DNA of 64,000 nt from assembly GCA_034008185.1 (NCBI GenBank), contig CM067081.1, forward strand, positions 7,067,821 to 7,131,820, read 5' to 3'. A program made the position numbers and the translations under genes. Of this stretch, positions 1-13,000 are shown piece by piece. Source of the DNA: Gorsachius magnificus. Its lineage: Eukaryota > Chordata > Aves > Pelecaniformes > Ardeidae. The stretch's first letter is position 1; each line of letters begins with the position of its first letter. Under the pieces are notes generated by a model that worked only from the letters and a program-made list of their open reading frames with translations, did not search any database and was not told the origin of the DNA.

Positions 1-943
1 TTGCATTTTTTGCTGCTTTTCATGTAAAGTTATAATTACTTCCATAATTGCTCGGATGTCAAGACGAGGTGCATGCACGCTTGTATGCATGTTCATATAA
101 AAGAGTAAAAAAAATACCATTTTAGAAACAAATCAGTATTCACTTCCATATTACTGAACTATCACCTTAATGCTGCCACACATCTTGCGCAACGCTTTGT
201 ACTGCAATAAATTTTCACAGTATTGAAAAAAATGGTGGTTTTGGAGAACACTGCTTTGCAAATGCATAGGAGGAGATAAATGGAGTAAGTTCAGACAGGA
301 ACAGGAGTTGCAACTTGGCTTTAACTCCCTGTATCTTGCCATGTTCACTAGAAACTTACCTACAAAACATGGTCACCTGCAAAATGTGTGTCCAAAAATA
401 AGTAAGTGCTATAAAAATTATTAGTATTAAGAGTGTCTAACCGAAGGCATTATTAGTCAGGTACCTTGGGATGGGTTGGATCTTATTCCAGTTGTGTAAT
501 GTGGAGGGGATAATCTTCAGGCAGGTAATCTTGAAATAGATTCTATTTCCCAGACAGCTTCTTTCCCTGGAGAAGCATGGTGATTATTTCCTCAGTAACT
601 TTATTTTAAGTATTTGGTAAAAGAATAAGGAAGATACAAATAGTTAGTCCAGAGATTTAGCAGCTGGTGGGAGGAGTGTTTTTTATGGCCTGTCTGTCCA
701 GTTTTTGAGACAAAAACCTTTCTTTGGAGGAGTAACTCCAAATAAACGTCAAATAAACTGCTTCCAGCTCTTTCTCTTACATGCTTCTCGGTGTCAGGGT
801 GTAATCTGGACCTTTGAGGTATTCCTAGTCTTTCTGCGGTACTTGAATAATCTATGTATTTGTTTGGCTTGTCGTGCATAAAGAAGGTGGATTAATGGGA
901 AATGCTGTATAAAAACATTCATCTTCTTTCTTTTTCCCCACAG
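1..943 (+). other. PICALM: PICALM intron (partial)
   Basis: This is AT-rich intron sequence upstream of the first exon seen here. It ends in a pyrimidine-rich tract and CAG acceptor at 921-943. The open frames on the minus strand (151-348, 601-879) have no splice or homology support. I recognise no repeat in it. Confidence 0.8.
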
Positions 944-1051
944 GGTTCACTCCATCTCCTGTTGCTCAACCACAGCCATCAGCTGGCCTTAATGTTGACT
1001 TTGAGTCTGTGTTTGGAAACAAATCTTCTAATGTTGTCCTAGATTCTGGTG
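944..1051 (+). CDS. PICALM: PICALM coding exon
   Basis: A 108-nt exon between a CAG acceptor (941-943) and a GT donor at 1052. Two bases (GG) finish a split Gly codon, then the frame reads [18 protein letters not shown] and continues through ESVFGNKS to an Asp-Ser-Gly, leaving one base over. This matches the tail of human PICALM with only conservative changes. The segment is proline-rich and disordered, typical of the clathrin/AP-2 binding region. Confidence 0.95.
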
Positions 1052-4000
1052 GTAAGGCGCTTACTAAAATAGATGACTTATGTCCTTTAATTTTTTTTTA
1101 TTCTTGAGGTATAAATCTCTTAATCTTTATTTACTCATACTGCTGTGAGAGTGTTCCAGTGGAAGAAAAGAAAGCTGGCTTTAAAAGGTCAATAGCAGCA
1201 TTCTTCATCCAGTTTTTCTTTATTACTCAAATAATTTCTCCTTACACGCTGTTTCTATGTGCGCCCTGCTGAAATGTTTATACTGAATTCCTTCACTTAA
1301 ATATTTTGTGCATTAAAACTTCACGCAGTGAACAGCCTTACATGCTGTCACCTGAAATTAAGTCTGTAGAGTCTGGAAGAGGTAAAGTTTCATCTTAATT
1401 TTATCTCTGCAACACATTTTTGGCAATTCTTTGCCTTCATGTTACTCTTTCAATGTTAAGATTATCTCAGAATATAATAAATTATCAAAGCATACACAGT
1501 TAATTTGGATTGTAGTCATAGTTAATACTCTTCTGTTCTTCTGAGCATCTGGAAAGTAAATACTTTCTGGTGTTTTGACATTGGACTTTTGACATCCCAT
1601 TCTTTTGGGGCAAACCAGTGATCCGCTAAAAGCAAATGCATATGTATTTTTCTAAGATGGAAATACTTCAGATATTTATTCTTTATTTTGTTTCACACTT
1701 GATTTTTTACACTTGATTGCTTTGCAGTCATTGTGAATCCATTCCATGTAAAATTGATGTCACGTGGGTTAAACTAGTAAAGTGAAGTCTCCCTCCTGTC
1801 GTAAATATCTCCTTTACCAAGAGGCATAAATTTTATCTTTCTTGTGTAGTGTAGCATCACTAGGTTAAATTTTGTATTTTAGCCATTGTATTGAACTTGC
1901 TGTCTGTTTAATTGAATGTCACAACGTTCAGGGGAGGCCTGTGATTCAAATTATTTTATGTTTCTCATTCCAAGGCTTTGATGAACTAGGTGGTCTACTA
2001 AAACCAACAGTGGCCTCTCAAAACCAGAGTCTTCCAGTTGCCAAAGTACCACCTAACAAACTAGTGTCAGATGATCTGGATTCATCTTTAGCCAATCTTG
2101 TCGGCAGTAAGTATTGAACCACTAACATATAAATATTTGTTTAATTCTTTTAATGAATAGAATTTCAGCAGTATCTTTTTCTACTTTGTAACAGATTTGG
2201 GCATTGGAAATGGAACTACTAAAAAGTGAGTATGCTTAATCAGAAGTTGAGCACTTTTATTTTCTTGATAGCCAATTTTCATGAAAGTATGGGTTCAAAC
2301 CTGTGTGTAACAACGTAATGTTAACCTTCAGAGCATGTTTGGGGTTGTACGTTGTCATACGAGGTATAATGAGTTGTTGGGAGCTGTTGGAAGGTGACTG
2401 TAGACTCAGTGGTAGCAGCAGTGATAACAGCGTGCAAGATGTCCTCCTGTCTCTGATTCCTTTCAGGCTTTGTATATATTTAGGAAATGAGGTCATCAAA
2501 AGGTTTCTTTGTAGTCATAGGTAATCTTGGCACACTTTATAAATACTTTGTGTGATCTGAGTGTGTGCAGAGCTGTGCTAGAGATTGTGGAACTACAACC
2601 TCTGACTTGTGGCTGACCTTTAGACAACTGAATTTTGAAGCAGGGTGTATTCTGGAATAGGGAACATCTGCTCTAGCAGCAAAGTTGAGAATGTGATTAG
2701 CAAATTTTAGGCTTATTGGGGCCATCTGTGCCAACTCTGAAATCATTCAGAAATCCAGTGTGCAGTTGCTCCTAACTAAACTGTCTTGACTCAAGAAAAG
2801 TCAGCTAGACTAACTTACCTGTACTGGGGATCTTGACTGAGATTAGATAAAGCTGAGGTGGCTCGTGTGAAACATCTTGTCAGGACAAGGGGTAATGGTT
2901 TTAACCTAAACCAGGGTAGGTTTAGACTGGATATAAGGAAGAAATTCTTTACAATGAGGGTGGTGAAACACTGGAACGGGTTGCCCAGAGAGGTGGTGGA
3001 GGCCCCATCCCTGGGAACATTCAAGGCCAGGTTGGACGGGGCTCTGAGCAATCTGATCTGGTTAGCGGTGTCCCTGCTCCCTGCAGGGGGGTTGGACTAG
3101 ATGGCCTCTAGGGGTCCCTTCCAGCCCAAAACATTCTATGATTCTATCTTGCCTTACTTTTCCTAGCCAAGACAAGCTGTCGTAAGACCTTTATCAACTC
3201 CTTTGTTAAACAAGTTTCTTCACTGACAAAAGCTGCCACGTTTCCAAGAGGAAGCAGTGTTTACCTGAGGGAGTTTTTTAAGAAAATCCAATGTTTTCTA
3301 ACAATTCTTTAAAAAATTTATTTGAAGTGATGTGAACTGGACTCAGCCAGGTGAAAAGAAACTAACAGGTGGTTCCAACTGGCAACCCAAGATTGCACCT
3401 ACAACTGCGTGGAATGCTCCGACGCTGGTAAGCAAATACTTGTTTTAAAAGAGCGAGTTCCCTGCAACTCCGATATGCAGGCTGATGTATAACAGAGAAA
3501 TTGGAAATTGATTTGTAGTTGCAGTAACAGGGTAGTAGAAAATTAAAGAAATGGTCAGTTTGAGGTGTGTACTACTCGGATTTGTTTCTTAGCTGTGCTC
3601 TTCTAGTAAATGGTTTGTGATGTGACACCTGCAGGTTTAGTGTTTGACCAGCCTCTCTCATGGCCTTTGTGTTTCACTCAACTGAACTAAAACTGTGAAT
3701 TCCAGTGGGGGGGAGGGGGAGGGCAGGGGGCACTTTGCAGTCTAGAACAGTACCAGTGTGAGAAGTCTGTTCTTCAGGTGCGCTGATACGTCAAGTATGT
3801 GTACATTACAACTCAGCTTGCTCTGGGGGTGAGAACGGGCCGAGAGGTTAATCCTCTTGATACTTGTAGAGGTGTCTGCGCAGTGATGTGGGCTATAGCT
3901 TCCATAATATATATAACTGTGGCTTTCCCGCCCCAGTGTGTGCAGTTGTTTTTAATGCATGATGTCAGTTTTGGTGCTCAGCTTCATAGTGTCTATCGTA

Positions 4001-7000
4001 GCAGGCAGGACTGGCAAGGATTTTTTGGGTATCGTGTAGAGCAAGGGTTCTTAATTATACATCAAAAGAAGAAGAGGTTAAGAGTTTATATGAGTAGTTT
4101 TCACAATGCTAACAGAATATTTTTGCATGTGAATCCTACTCACCCTTTCACCAATGACCTGGAGAACTGTATGTGGACAGAACAGGTAACAAATCGCCCC
4201 CGAGGATTTGTTGTATCTGACTGTACCTGACTGGGGGAGGTTGAATCCACAGCGTAGTAATACAGGGTTGCAGATTTGGAAAAAGAGAGCTTGTCTCCCT
4301 GGATCCACCACCTCTTCCCTGCTGGGTGTCCCTTATCAACTCAGGACATTTATGTAGGGAGGCACGCTTGTGGACCTTACCGGAGGATGTGTAGATATCA
4401 AAGAAACCGTAACTACTCACCCGCTTTAATGACTGGTGGTTTGAGTTTACTTGTGTGCTTGAATCTGTTTAATAACTCATGTCTTGTATACGCATCTTCT
4501 TGTGATAAGTCATTACATGTAACAGCTTTTATTATTTAGAGACTGCTGAGACACTTCCCTTCCTGTGAAACTGTTCTATTGACATAAAAATCTTGAAACA
4601 GAAATAAATCGGGGGGAGGGAGGGGGAAGTTTGTTTTCCTCTGCTGGTCTATTTATTGTGGAGTTGCTGCTGCTTGCTAAAGAAATATGCTTTTGAAAAT
4701 ACGGCTTTCATCTGTGGAAAAAAGGCATATACCAAATAAATGGACTATGCAAAACAATTCCAGACCCAGTAACGATGACAGTATCAGGGGTGTGCGTTGT
4801 CTCAGTAAATGACTTGAATGACAAGAATGTGTTGGGGTAAACATGTCATGTATTTGTGAACTAAAATGCTATCTGTGTATATTCCGTTGTGTAAGTATTT
4901 GCTTCTAATCCAGTGTTATTGCATTATGTAATTGTTCTCCCTGGGAAATACAGAATGGCATGCATTTTCCACAATACGTAAGTGAAACAACCCACAGCCT
5001 TTTTGCAATCGACTGGCATGCTGATATTAACCACTGCTGTTGCAGAATCTCATAACCTTCTTGCTATTTACACATTTCTCACTTTAAAAATCTTTGGTGT
5101 GCCAAAAATTGAGCTTTTCCTAGCATACACAAACTTCATAGGTGGTCTGCAGGCTCTTGACTCGAATGATGGCATGGGAAATACCAAGATTATTTTTCCT
5201 TGCTTTAAACTGTACCATTTGCTGCCGGAGAGCTGGGGTGTGTGTCTGTGCTGCCTTCAATGCACTTGGTGAATTTTGAATGAAGATTAAAACGTTTGTG
5301 TTTGAATAACTGCATGAAACCTCATGGGCTTCTGTTATACTTGGCACTTTATCCACGTTTATGGTAGATCTTAATTTTGATTTTTTTTTTAATTATTTTT
5401 ATTTATTTCTTTTAGTGGGGAGAGACCAATATGTCATTAATGCTCATATAAAAAAAGACAATTCCATGCTGACAGTTTACAAAGGGCAAGCAATAACCCG
5501 TGCTTCCTGTCCGAGGAGTGCAGTCCTTCATTTCAAAGGATTATTTCTTTCTTTATGTCAACAGTGATATTGGTCTTTCCCTGTGATCTGTTTTTATTGC
5601 AGGGTAACTCTGTAATAAAGGATGGTAGGTCCATACTTGAGCACTCAAAAAATAAATGTAGTCAGCATGTTTGTGTGTGTGTAGGTATGGATGCACAAGC
5701 AAAAGAGATTAAAAAAAAAAAGTCATTTTCATGATAGCTTTGCCAGCCATGTGAAGTACATAGACAGTGCACAGTCTAGATAATTCATAAACGGGGAAAT
5801 CTGTTCTGATGGCAATTGAAATGCCAGTGACACTGGCCACTACGTATGAAAAGGCAGCTGATACCTTAGAACTGAATTCAGATGCAGCTTTGCTAATGAC
5901 TTATCTGTGATGTTACAATTTATCTGGTTTAATTAATCCAGTGCTATTAATATTTTGTCACATCCCCCTTTTCTGTATCAGTAATCTCCATGTACCAGGA
6001 AATGCATATGGTCTCTGTCTGGTCCTCAATAGTAATCCCCATAGCAATAGCATGAAAATGAGACTGTTTTTTCTTAAAGGAGATACTAACAGGAGGTGGA
6101 GCAGATAGACAGAAAGCTACCTGAATATTTCTAAGCACCTGTTTATAGTCTGAAAAAAAATTCTTTTTTCCTGGTAACAGTTAATATTAATTTAGAAAGT
6201 GGATAATGAAACTGTAGAACAAAGAATATGGTTAGGATACGAAGAACTGTCTTTAATGTTGTTGTGGTTTAACACCAGACAGCAGCTAAGCCCCATGCAG
6301 CCACTCACTCGCTACCCCCTGGTGGGATGGGGGAGAGAATTGGAAGGGTAAAAGTGAGAAAACTCGTGGGTTGGGATAAAGACAGTTTAATAGGGAAAGC
6401 AAAAGCCGTGCATGCAAGCAAAGCAAAACAAGGAATTCATTCCCCGCTTCCCACGGGCAGGCAGGGGCTCAGCCATCCCCAGGAAAGCAGGGCTCCATCA
6501 CGCGTAACGGTGACTTGGGAAGACAAACGCCATCGCTCTGAACATCCTACCCTTCCTTCTTATTCCCCCAGATGTATATGCTGAGCATGATGTCATATGG
6601 TATGGAATATCTCTTTGATCAGTTGGGGTCAGCTGTCCCAGCTGTGTCCCCTCCCAACTCCTTGTGCTCCCCTCAGGCTGCTCACTGGTGGGGTGGGGTG
6701 AGAAGCAGCAAAGGCCTTGACTCTGTGTAAGCCCTGCTCAGCGATAGCTAAACCATCCCTGCGTTATTAATGCTATTTCTAGCACAAATCCAAAACACAG
6801 CCCCATACCAGCTACTGTGAAGAAAATTAACTCTATCCCAGCCAAACCTGGCACAAACATATTTTTATTTCTAAGAGTTATCAGCTGTTTTTTTACGTAT
6901 ATGTTGCCAAATTGCTTACAGAATGTAGCTTCAACCCAGGTTTTGTCTGTTGACAGTGATCTTACTATAACTTCCTAAAACTTAACTTCGTTTAAGGGTA

Positions 7001-10000
7001 ATGTAGATACATCTGCAATGTACTGAGAGGACTTTTAACCTGTTCTAATTCACTGTACTCAGTGGGTGAGAGAGAGGGAATGCAGGTTAGATATTCAGGT
7101 TAGAGTTGAATTTATGTTGAAGCATGGTAGGAGAATCCCCGTAGCGTGTACATCCTGGCTAAAGAGAAGAGAATTCCTGTAACGTCAGCAGAAGCAATGG
7201 TAATTTGGTCTTTCAGTCTTTAAAATTCTCTCTTAGGACTCCTTATGTACCATTACTTCTCATTTTGAGAGTGTTTTGAGTATATACTTCATGGGATTAA
7301 AAAAATGCTTCTGCTTCGTGAATTGTCTCTCTTAAATTCCTGTGTCTCATACAGTGTTCTTTAAACAGGATGCTGAGAGAATGGTAGCTTGCAGTTCAGC
7401 TTAGTCAGCCAGAACCCTGACAGGTTAAAAGCAAATACATCGTTATAGATTTGCCAAGATCGCCTAGAAACTTCAGCTTAGGTGTCGTGTTCCATCTGAA
7501 ATAATTTAGATACACTCTTAGCACAAGACTGCAAATCCTATTTATTCTTTGCTATATTCATCATAAGCTAAGGGCTGCAGTCGACCCTTAAGAGAAAGCA
7601 ATGTCTTACCAGTACGCAGCTGATCTCCTCCTTCTCAGTTCACCACTGTTTTTCACACCAGGCACCACCTGTAATGGCGTATCCTGCCACCACGCCAACG
7701 GGAATGATGGGCTACGGGATGGTAAGTGGAGCTCCTGCCGCTCGAAGAAGTCGGATGTTGCCTGTCCCTTGATTGCTTATACTTTGGTAGCAGTCGTTTT
7801 TCTGAACTGTGTTACTGGAGACTGAATTCCGGCTCCTATTGATGTATTCGTCACCGAATCACTAAGTCCTGGTTTTCTGAACTCCTTCAGTGCTCTGCGT
7901 CTGAAATTAAGCCTGCCCTTTCTTTACCTCACTTAGTTTTTCATAAACTTCTTAAAATTAAGGCAGTGTCTATTTTTGGTGGGCTTTATTGGTGTGGAAA
8001 GAACTGTTTCATGTGAGTATAGCTCCGTTCATAACAGGAATGTTTTATTGGTGGAGTGAAACCTTCCTTAAATATTTCCTCCCAACCTCAGCAAAAGGTA
8101 TCTGTAATGAGTGACGCTACAAAACTGCAGGTTTGTGACACAGCTGCGTGTTGTGGTGTCAGGTGAGAATTGAATTTCTTAGTGACACACCAGTACTGGA
8201 AAGCTCTTGACATAAACCTGACCTTGCTGCTTGTTGCTATGAAAAGTTATTAAAATCGTTGTTCTCATCTCAAATTTTAAAATATTTCTGAAATTATACA
8301 CCTTAACTCTTCTTCATTAGTATGGTTTTGACATAGCACAGCTGTGCTGGGTGAATAAAAGGGGGGAGAACTTCCTTAGAACAATTATTCTGTTAAATGG
8401 CTCACAGATTAGTACAATAAAAAGAAGCTAGACATTTCATCATATAATAAAATTAGAGTAAGGGTTTATAACTTGTATATGCTCAGTAAGTGAACTGTAA
8501 AAGTGGCCAACTGTGTTCTTGAGGGTCTTATGGGAGGTTGTCATCTTCCCCATTGCCCATCCATGAACTCCTCTAGTGTGCTCTGTGCAAAGTCGTTGTG
8601 GTTAAACTATCTTTAGTGTTGACTCAAATGTGATCTACACAACTTTGCACTGATGGTACTGGAAGCATTTTCTGTGTTATTTTGATCTGGCAGCTGGGGA
8701 AGGTAACATATTTAGTGTACAGAAAGTAATCTTGCTTGTTTTGTAAAGCAGCTTTCATCGTGGGGTTTAAATGCCAACGTGAAATGGAAATGGGAATTAG
8801 TGGGAGCCGTGGCTCTGTTACCCTGAGCTGCTGTTACTTGTTCAAAAGCATGCAACATCTGAGCAGATGGGCGAGATGGGCCATTACGGAATGACCAGTA
8901 GGCTTTACAACACATCCTGAAAACTGTCCTGGCTCACTCAAGCTTTACTCAGGACATTTACTGCGAGGAATCTCTGGAATGTTGACCCACTTTACAACCC
9001 TTGCATTTAATTTTTCCTAAAAGCAGTGGTAGGTACCATAGTTCCGAGCATGGCCATTTCTAAGTGGCTGTCTAGTAGCAGGCTTGTCCCGTGGTGAGGG
9101 CATACTGGGACTGGCAATTTCTTTGGTACCTTGGCATTCCCTGGATGCCTCACTGTACCAGCAGTTATTTTTAACTGTTTTCATAGGGTGTTTTCATCAG
9201 GGTCAGTTTTTTGAGTGGGTTCACCATGTCATTGCCCAAACAGCTGGTTGGCATGATAGGGAGGAGTACCAGGATTATTAGTCAAGGAAAAGCAGCTTGG
9301 AATGGGGATTGCTTCAGTAGGACTGGTGCTGGGCATCGACCCAAGCCTGAGGGAGTGCCCAAAGCAGCACCAGAGATAGGTGTTCACGTTAAATAAAACC
9401 TGACTCCTCAGACCATTAGTATATGTTAAATTCTTCATCTGGCTCAGCCAGAGTGTCAGTAACACTTCAGGCTTTGATTGCATAATGACTTAATTGTACG
9501 TTCAGTTCTCAGTTTTCAGTTTCTCTTGAACTCTGTCAGCCTGCATCGACAGCTGTATAACTGTTCTTGTGCTTTCGAAGGCAGCCAGGGAAGTGCTGTC
9601 AGCCCTCAGTTTTGGGAGCAAGAGGACCAGCACAGACGCTTGTGCTTGAACAAGTATTTTAGTGTTTCAGAGCTTTGCAGCAAGAGTCTAAATGGGCTCC
9701 GTTGTTATTGAGAGTATTCCTTGAAAAGGTTCTAATGTTCCTTTCTAGTAACCTTTATTTGCAGAATATTATAGAAAGATCTTATATGATTGATTATATC
9801 AAGTATGACCAAAATGTACCATTTTCCTTCCTCTCCTTAAACACTTGCAACATAGAAAATGCTCTGTGTGATTTGATGTTGTCTGGTTTTGGTTTTTTTT
9901 TGTAGCCATCACAGATGGGAGGCATACCAGTAATGACACAGCCAACATTAATATACAGTCAGCCAGTCATGAGACCACCAAACCCTTTTGGCCCTGTACC

Positions 10001-13000
10001 GGGAGCACAGGTGTGTATTCAAAATCATTGGTGCTAGGAACAAATTACAGCTGAGTCAGCTTCTTTAAAAGTATTTTAATGTTTTCTTGTGTTGGACAAA
10101 GGTATCGCACAGGCCCAGCAGTTCATGTAAGGATTCCTTCCTAGCTGCTCATACCCAGCTCGGCAGCATTAAGTTTGTTTTACAGAAGCAAAGAGGATGG
10201 CGTGTGAAGACATTGTTTTTCCTGGGAATGTGACTGGGGTGTCATCCTCAACACTTCAGGGAAAGGATAGGGATAGTTCATGTCCGTGCTGTTGGCTGAA
10301 GATGGCTTCTTCCCCAGAGTTCATGTTCTCTGCTGCTTTACCTCTCAGTGGCTCTGTGAGATTGCACTATTGCAGCTATTTCTGAAGTGTGTGGTGCTGT
10401 TACTTGACCTGTTACAAGTATTGGATTATAAAGTAACCCAGTCTGGCACTAGATGTAAACTTTTTTTTTTTTCAAGCTTAAGCTGCATGCTTACATGGCA
10501 GCATTTTGCAGGGCGCAGACAGGGTGTGTGTAGCCTTTTATGTCTACGACTGTTATAGAGGGGTTTGAAAAGAACCCGTGGTATCAAACCTGGGGAAACT
10601 CCAGCCCAACACCTCGTCATTGGTACTGACCGCTCTTGGTGGGAGGCACCTGGCACGTTCATCGAGTTGTAACCATTGTGTCTTCTAAAGGTCTTTTGTA
10701 TTCCTCCGAGGTTTTGCAGAAGACAGTATTTGCAGCAGAGCAAAGGCACTCAGTAGCTACACAAATGTATCCGGCCTTTCCCTGTTAAGGAAGGTGTTAT
10801 GTTAAATGGAGTGTTCCTTAAATTGCCTGCTTTTTGTGGAATGTCGTGTATGGATTCGTTACCCAATGTACTGGAATCAGAGTGTGCTGAAGGGTCACTC
10901 TGAACATTGAGAAGAACTGGCTATCAACACTGGAGTTAAATACATGGCTTTTATCGTTTGTTTTGCAAACTCCTGTCACTGGGAAGTTTCTACCTGAACT
11001 CGCTTTTTTAACCCGATAGCCACCTGAAGACAGTTTTTTGCAGTAGGAGAAACATTAAAAAAAAAAATAGGGGTGAGAGGAGATGGACAACCTCAAGCAC
11101 CTTCGTACTATTTTCAGAAAACATTGAGGTCATGAAGACTGTTGTGTTTGAACTGTAGTTAGAGGCAGAGCCAAGTTTAGCTGGCAGGTTGGAACTCCAG
11201 TATTAAGGGTGTGGGTTTACGTACCAGTCAAATGTTTGTCAGAGTTCACACTGTACATCATGACTCTTGGAAAACTGTAATGCGTCGGGACTGTATTTTG
11301 GTCTTGCTATAATGAGCTCTGTCTTTATAGGTGGCTCTCTAAAAACATGCACGTATAAATTCTCTTAAGTATATGTTGGTGCCAGTGTGGTTTTGGGACC
11401 AGAGTGTGGAGGGAAAATAATTCAGCAGAAAGTTGGAAAGGAATGGAGCCTCAAGCCTTTCTCCCATGCCTGAATCTCATCCCTGAAGAGGAGAGGCTGT
11501 GCTGTGCGCTGCCAGTGGGCAGTACGGCCGTTATCTTTGCTAAAATAGATTTTTTCTTTTCAATTTTTTTTTTAAAGGCTTCATCTGAAAAGGATGCTAT
11601 TGGATTTCTTTAGCTAGAAATGCAGTTTGCAGCTGACTTTCTCTTGGACTTCTGAGAGCTGCTTTGCACATTCGCTGTCACTGAAGTGATTCAGTACCTT
11701 TCACGTGGGGTTTACACTATTTCAAGGGGAAAAAAACGTTTGTGACACTTCTTAAATAGAGAACAAGTTAAAGGATCCTTAAGGATAAGAGGGTGGTTTT
11801 TTCTGGAATTCCCAAAATGTCAATTTTGAAATGTCCCTTTAAAAAAGAAAAAAAAATACCTGCCTACCTGCCTAATCCTGTGATAAACAGGTAGGTGTGT
11901 CTGAACAGGTAGGCGAGCCTTTCTGCTTCATTTGACATTGCAGGGCTTGGTCTAGGTTGAATCCCAGCTGTCGTAACAGGAGAAGGAGGAATCAGTCACA
12001 AGTCAGGTGTGTAGAGCTGTATTTATTGTGCTTATCTGACACCATCTTCGGCTCCTGTGAGAATTCGGTTGATAGAAAACGCATCCTTCGAATTGGCATT
12101 TGCTGTGTCGCCGGGAGGGGTTTTCCCTGAGACACACAGCCTGTGGTGAGCGCAGTGTTGAGCTTTCAGAGGTCTGACATCAGTAAAGCAACTTAAATGA
12201 AACAAAGGCTGCACGCGAGAGCCGCTTCCCCGTTTGCAGCAGAGATGGTGTTTGCTAAGGTGTAGCCATGGAGGGGAATTACAGTATTATTACACTAAAT
12301 GCACTGTGTGCTTAGTCTTGAGGCTCTTCGGAGAACATAGCTGTCTATTTAGGTTTTGTTCATGTTCCTGTTGTGCCAGAAATAGAAAAATAAAGAAATA
12401 AAAATGTTTGTTCTCGGGGCAAGTAAACAAATCTTAGAGTGAATAATGGTTGTCTGAAAGGCTCACAGCTCAACCTGCCTACACGTGGATCATTAAACAT
12501 CGTTGTGCTAATACAAGTTTTGCCCACGGCGTCATCACGGCCACAAAAGTAAACCGGGTTTAGTGTTCACATGTAAAGCACCAGATCACATCACTTACCT
12601 CTCCTCTGCTGACAGATCTCGGTTGCTGTCTACAGTGAAGCAGCTTGAAGGTACTTGAAAGCTTAATGAGGGATATGAAGTCATTGCCAAAAAATTATAT
12701 TGCCAAGTTGTAGGGTGTTGGGAACTCCTCCTGCTTTGTGTATAGAGTGGTAAAATAGGCATCCCACTGTTGTCCAGTTTCCTTGTAACTTAAACTGGTG
12801 TTCCTAACTTGATACTCTTAAGGATTTGCTTTCATAAACACACTTACCCCTAGACATACCTATTTTGTGTCTCTCTTGCGTGTTCTGTTTATGGGTGTGC
12901 AGCTTTATCTCTAACTGCTATCAAAAGCAAGGGTAGTTTGGTTTTTTAAGGGCAAAATAATTTGAAACAATTGGGAATGAGACTAGAACAGTTGCTTCTT

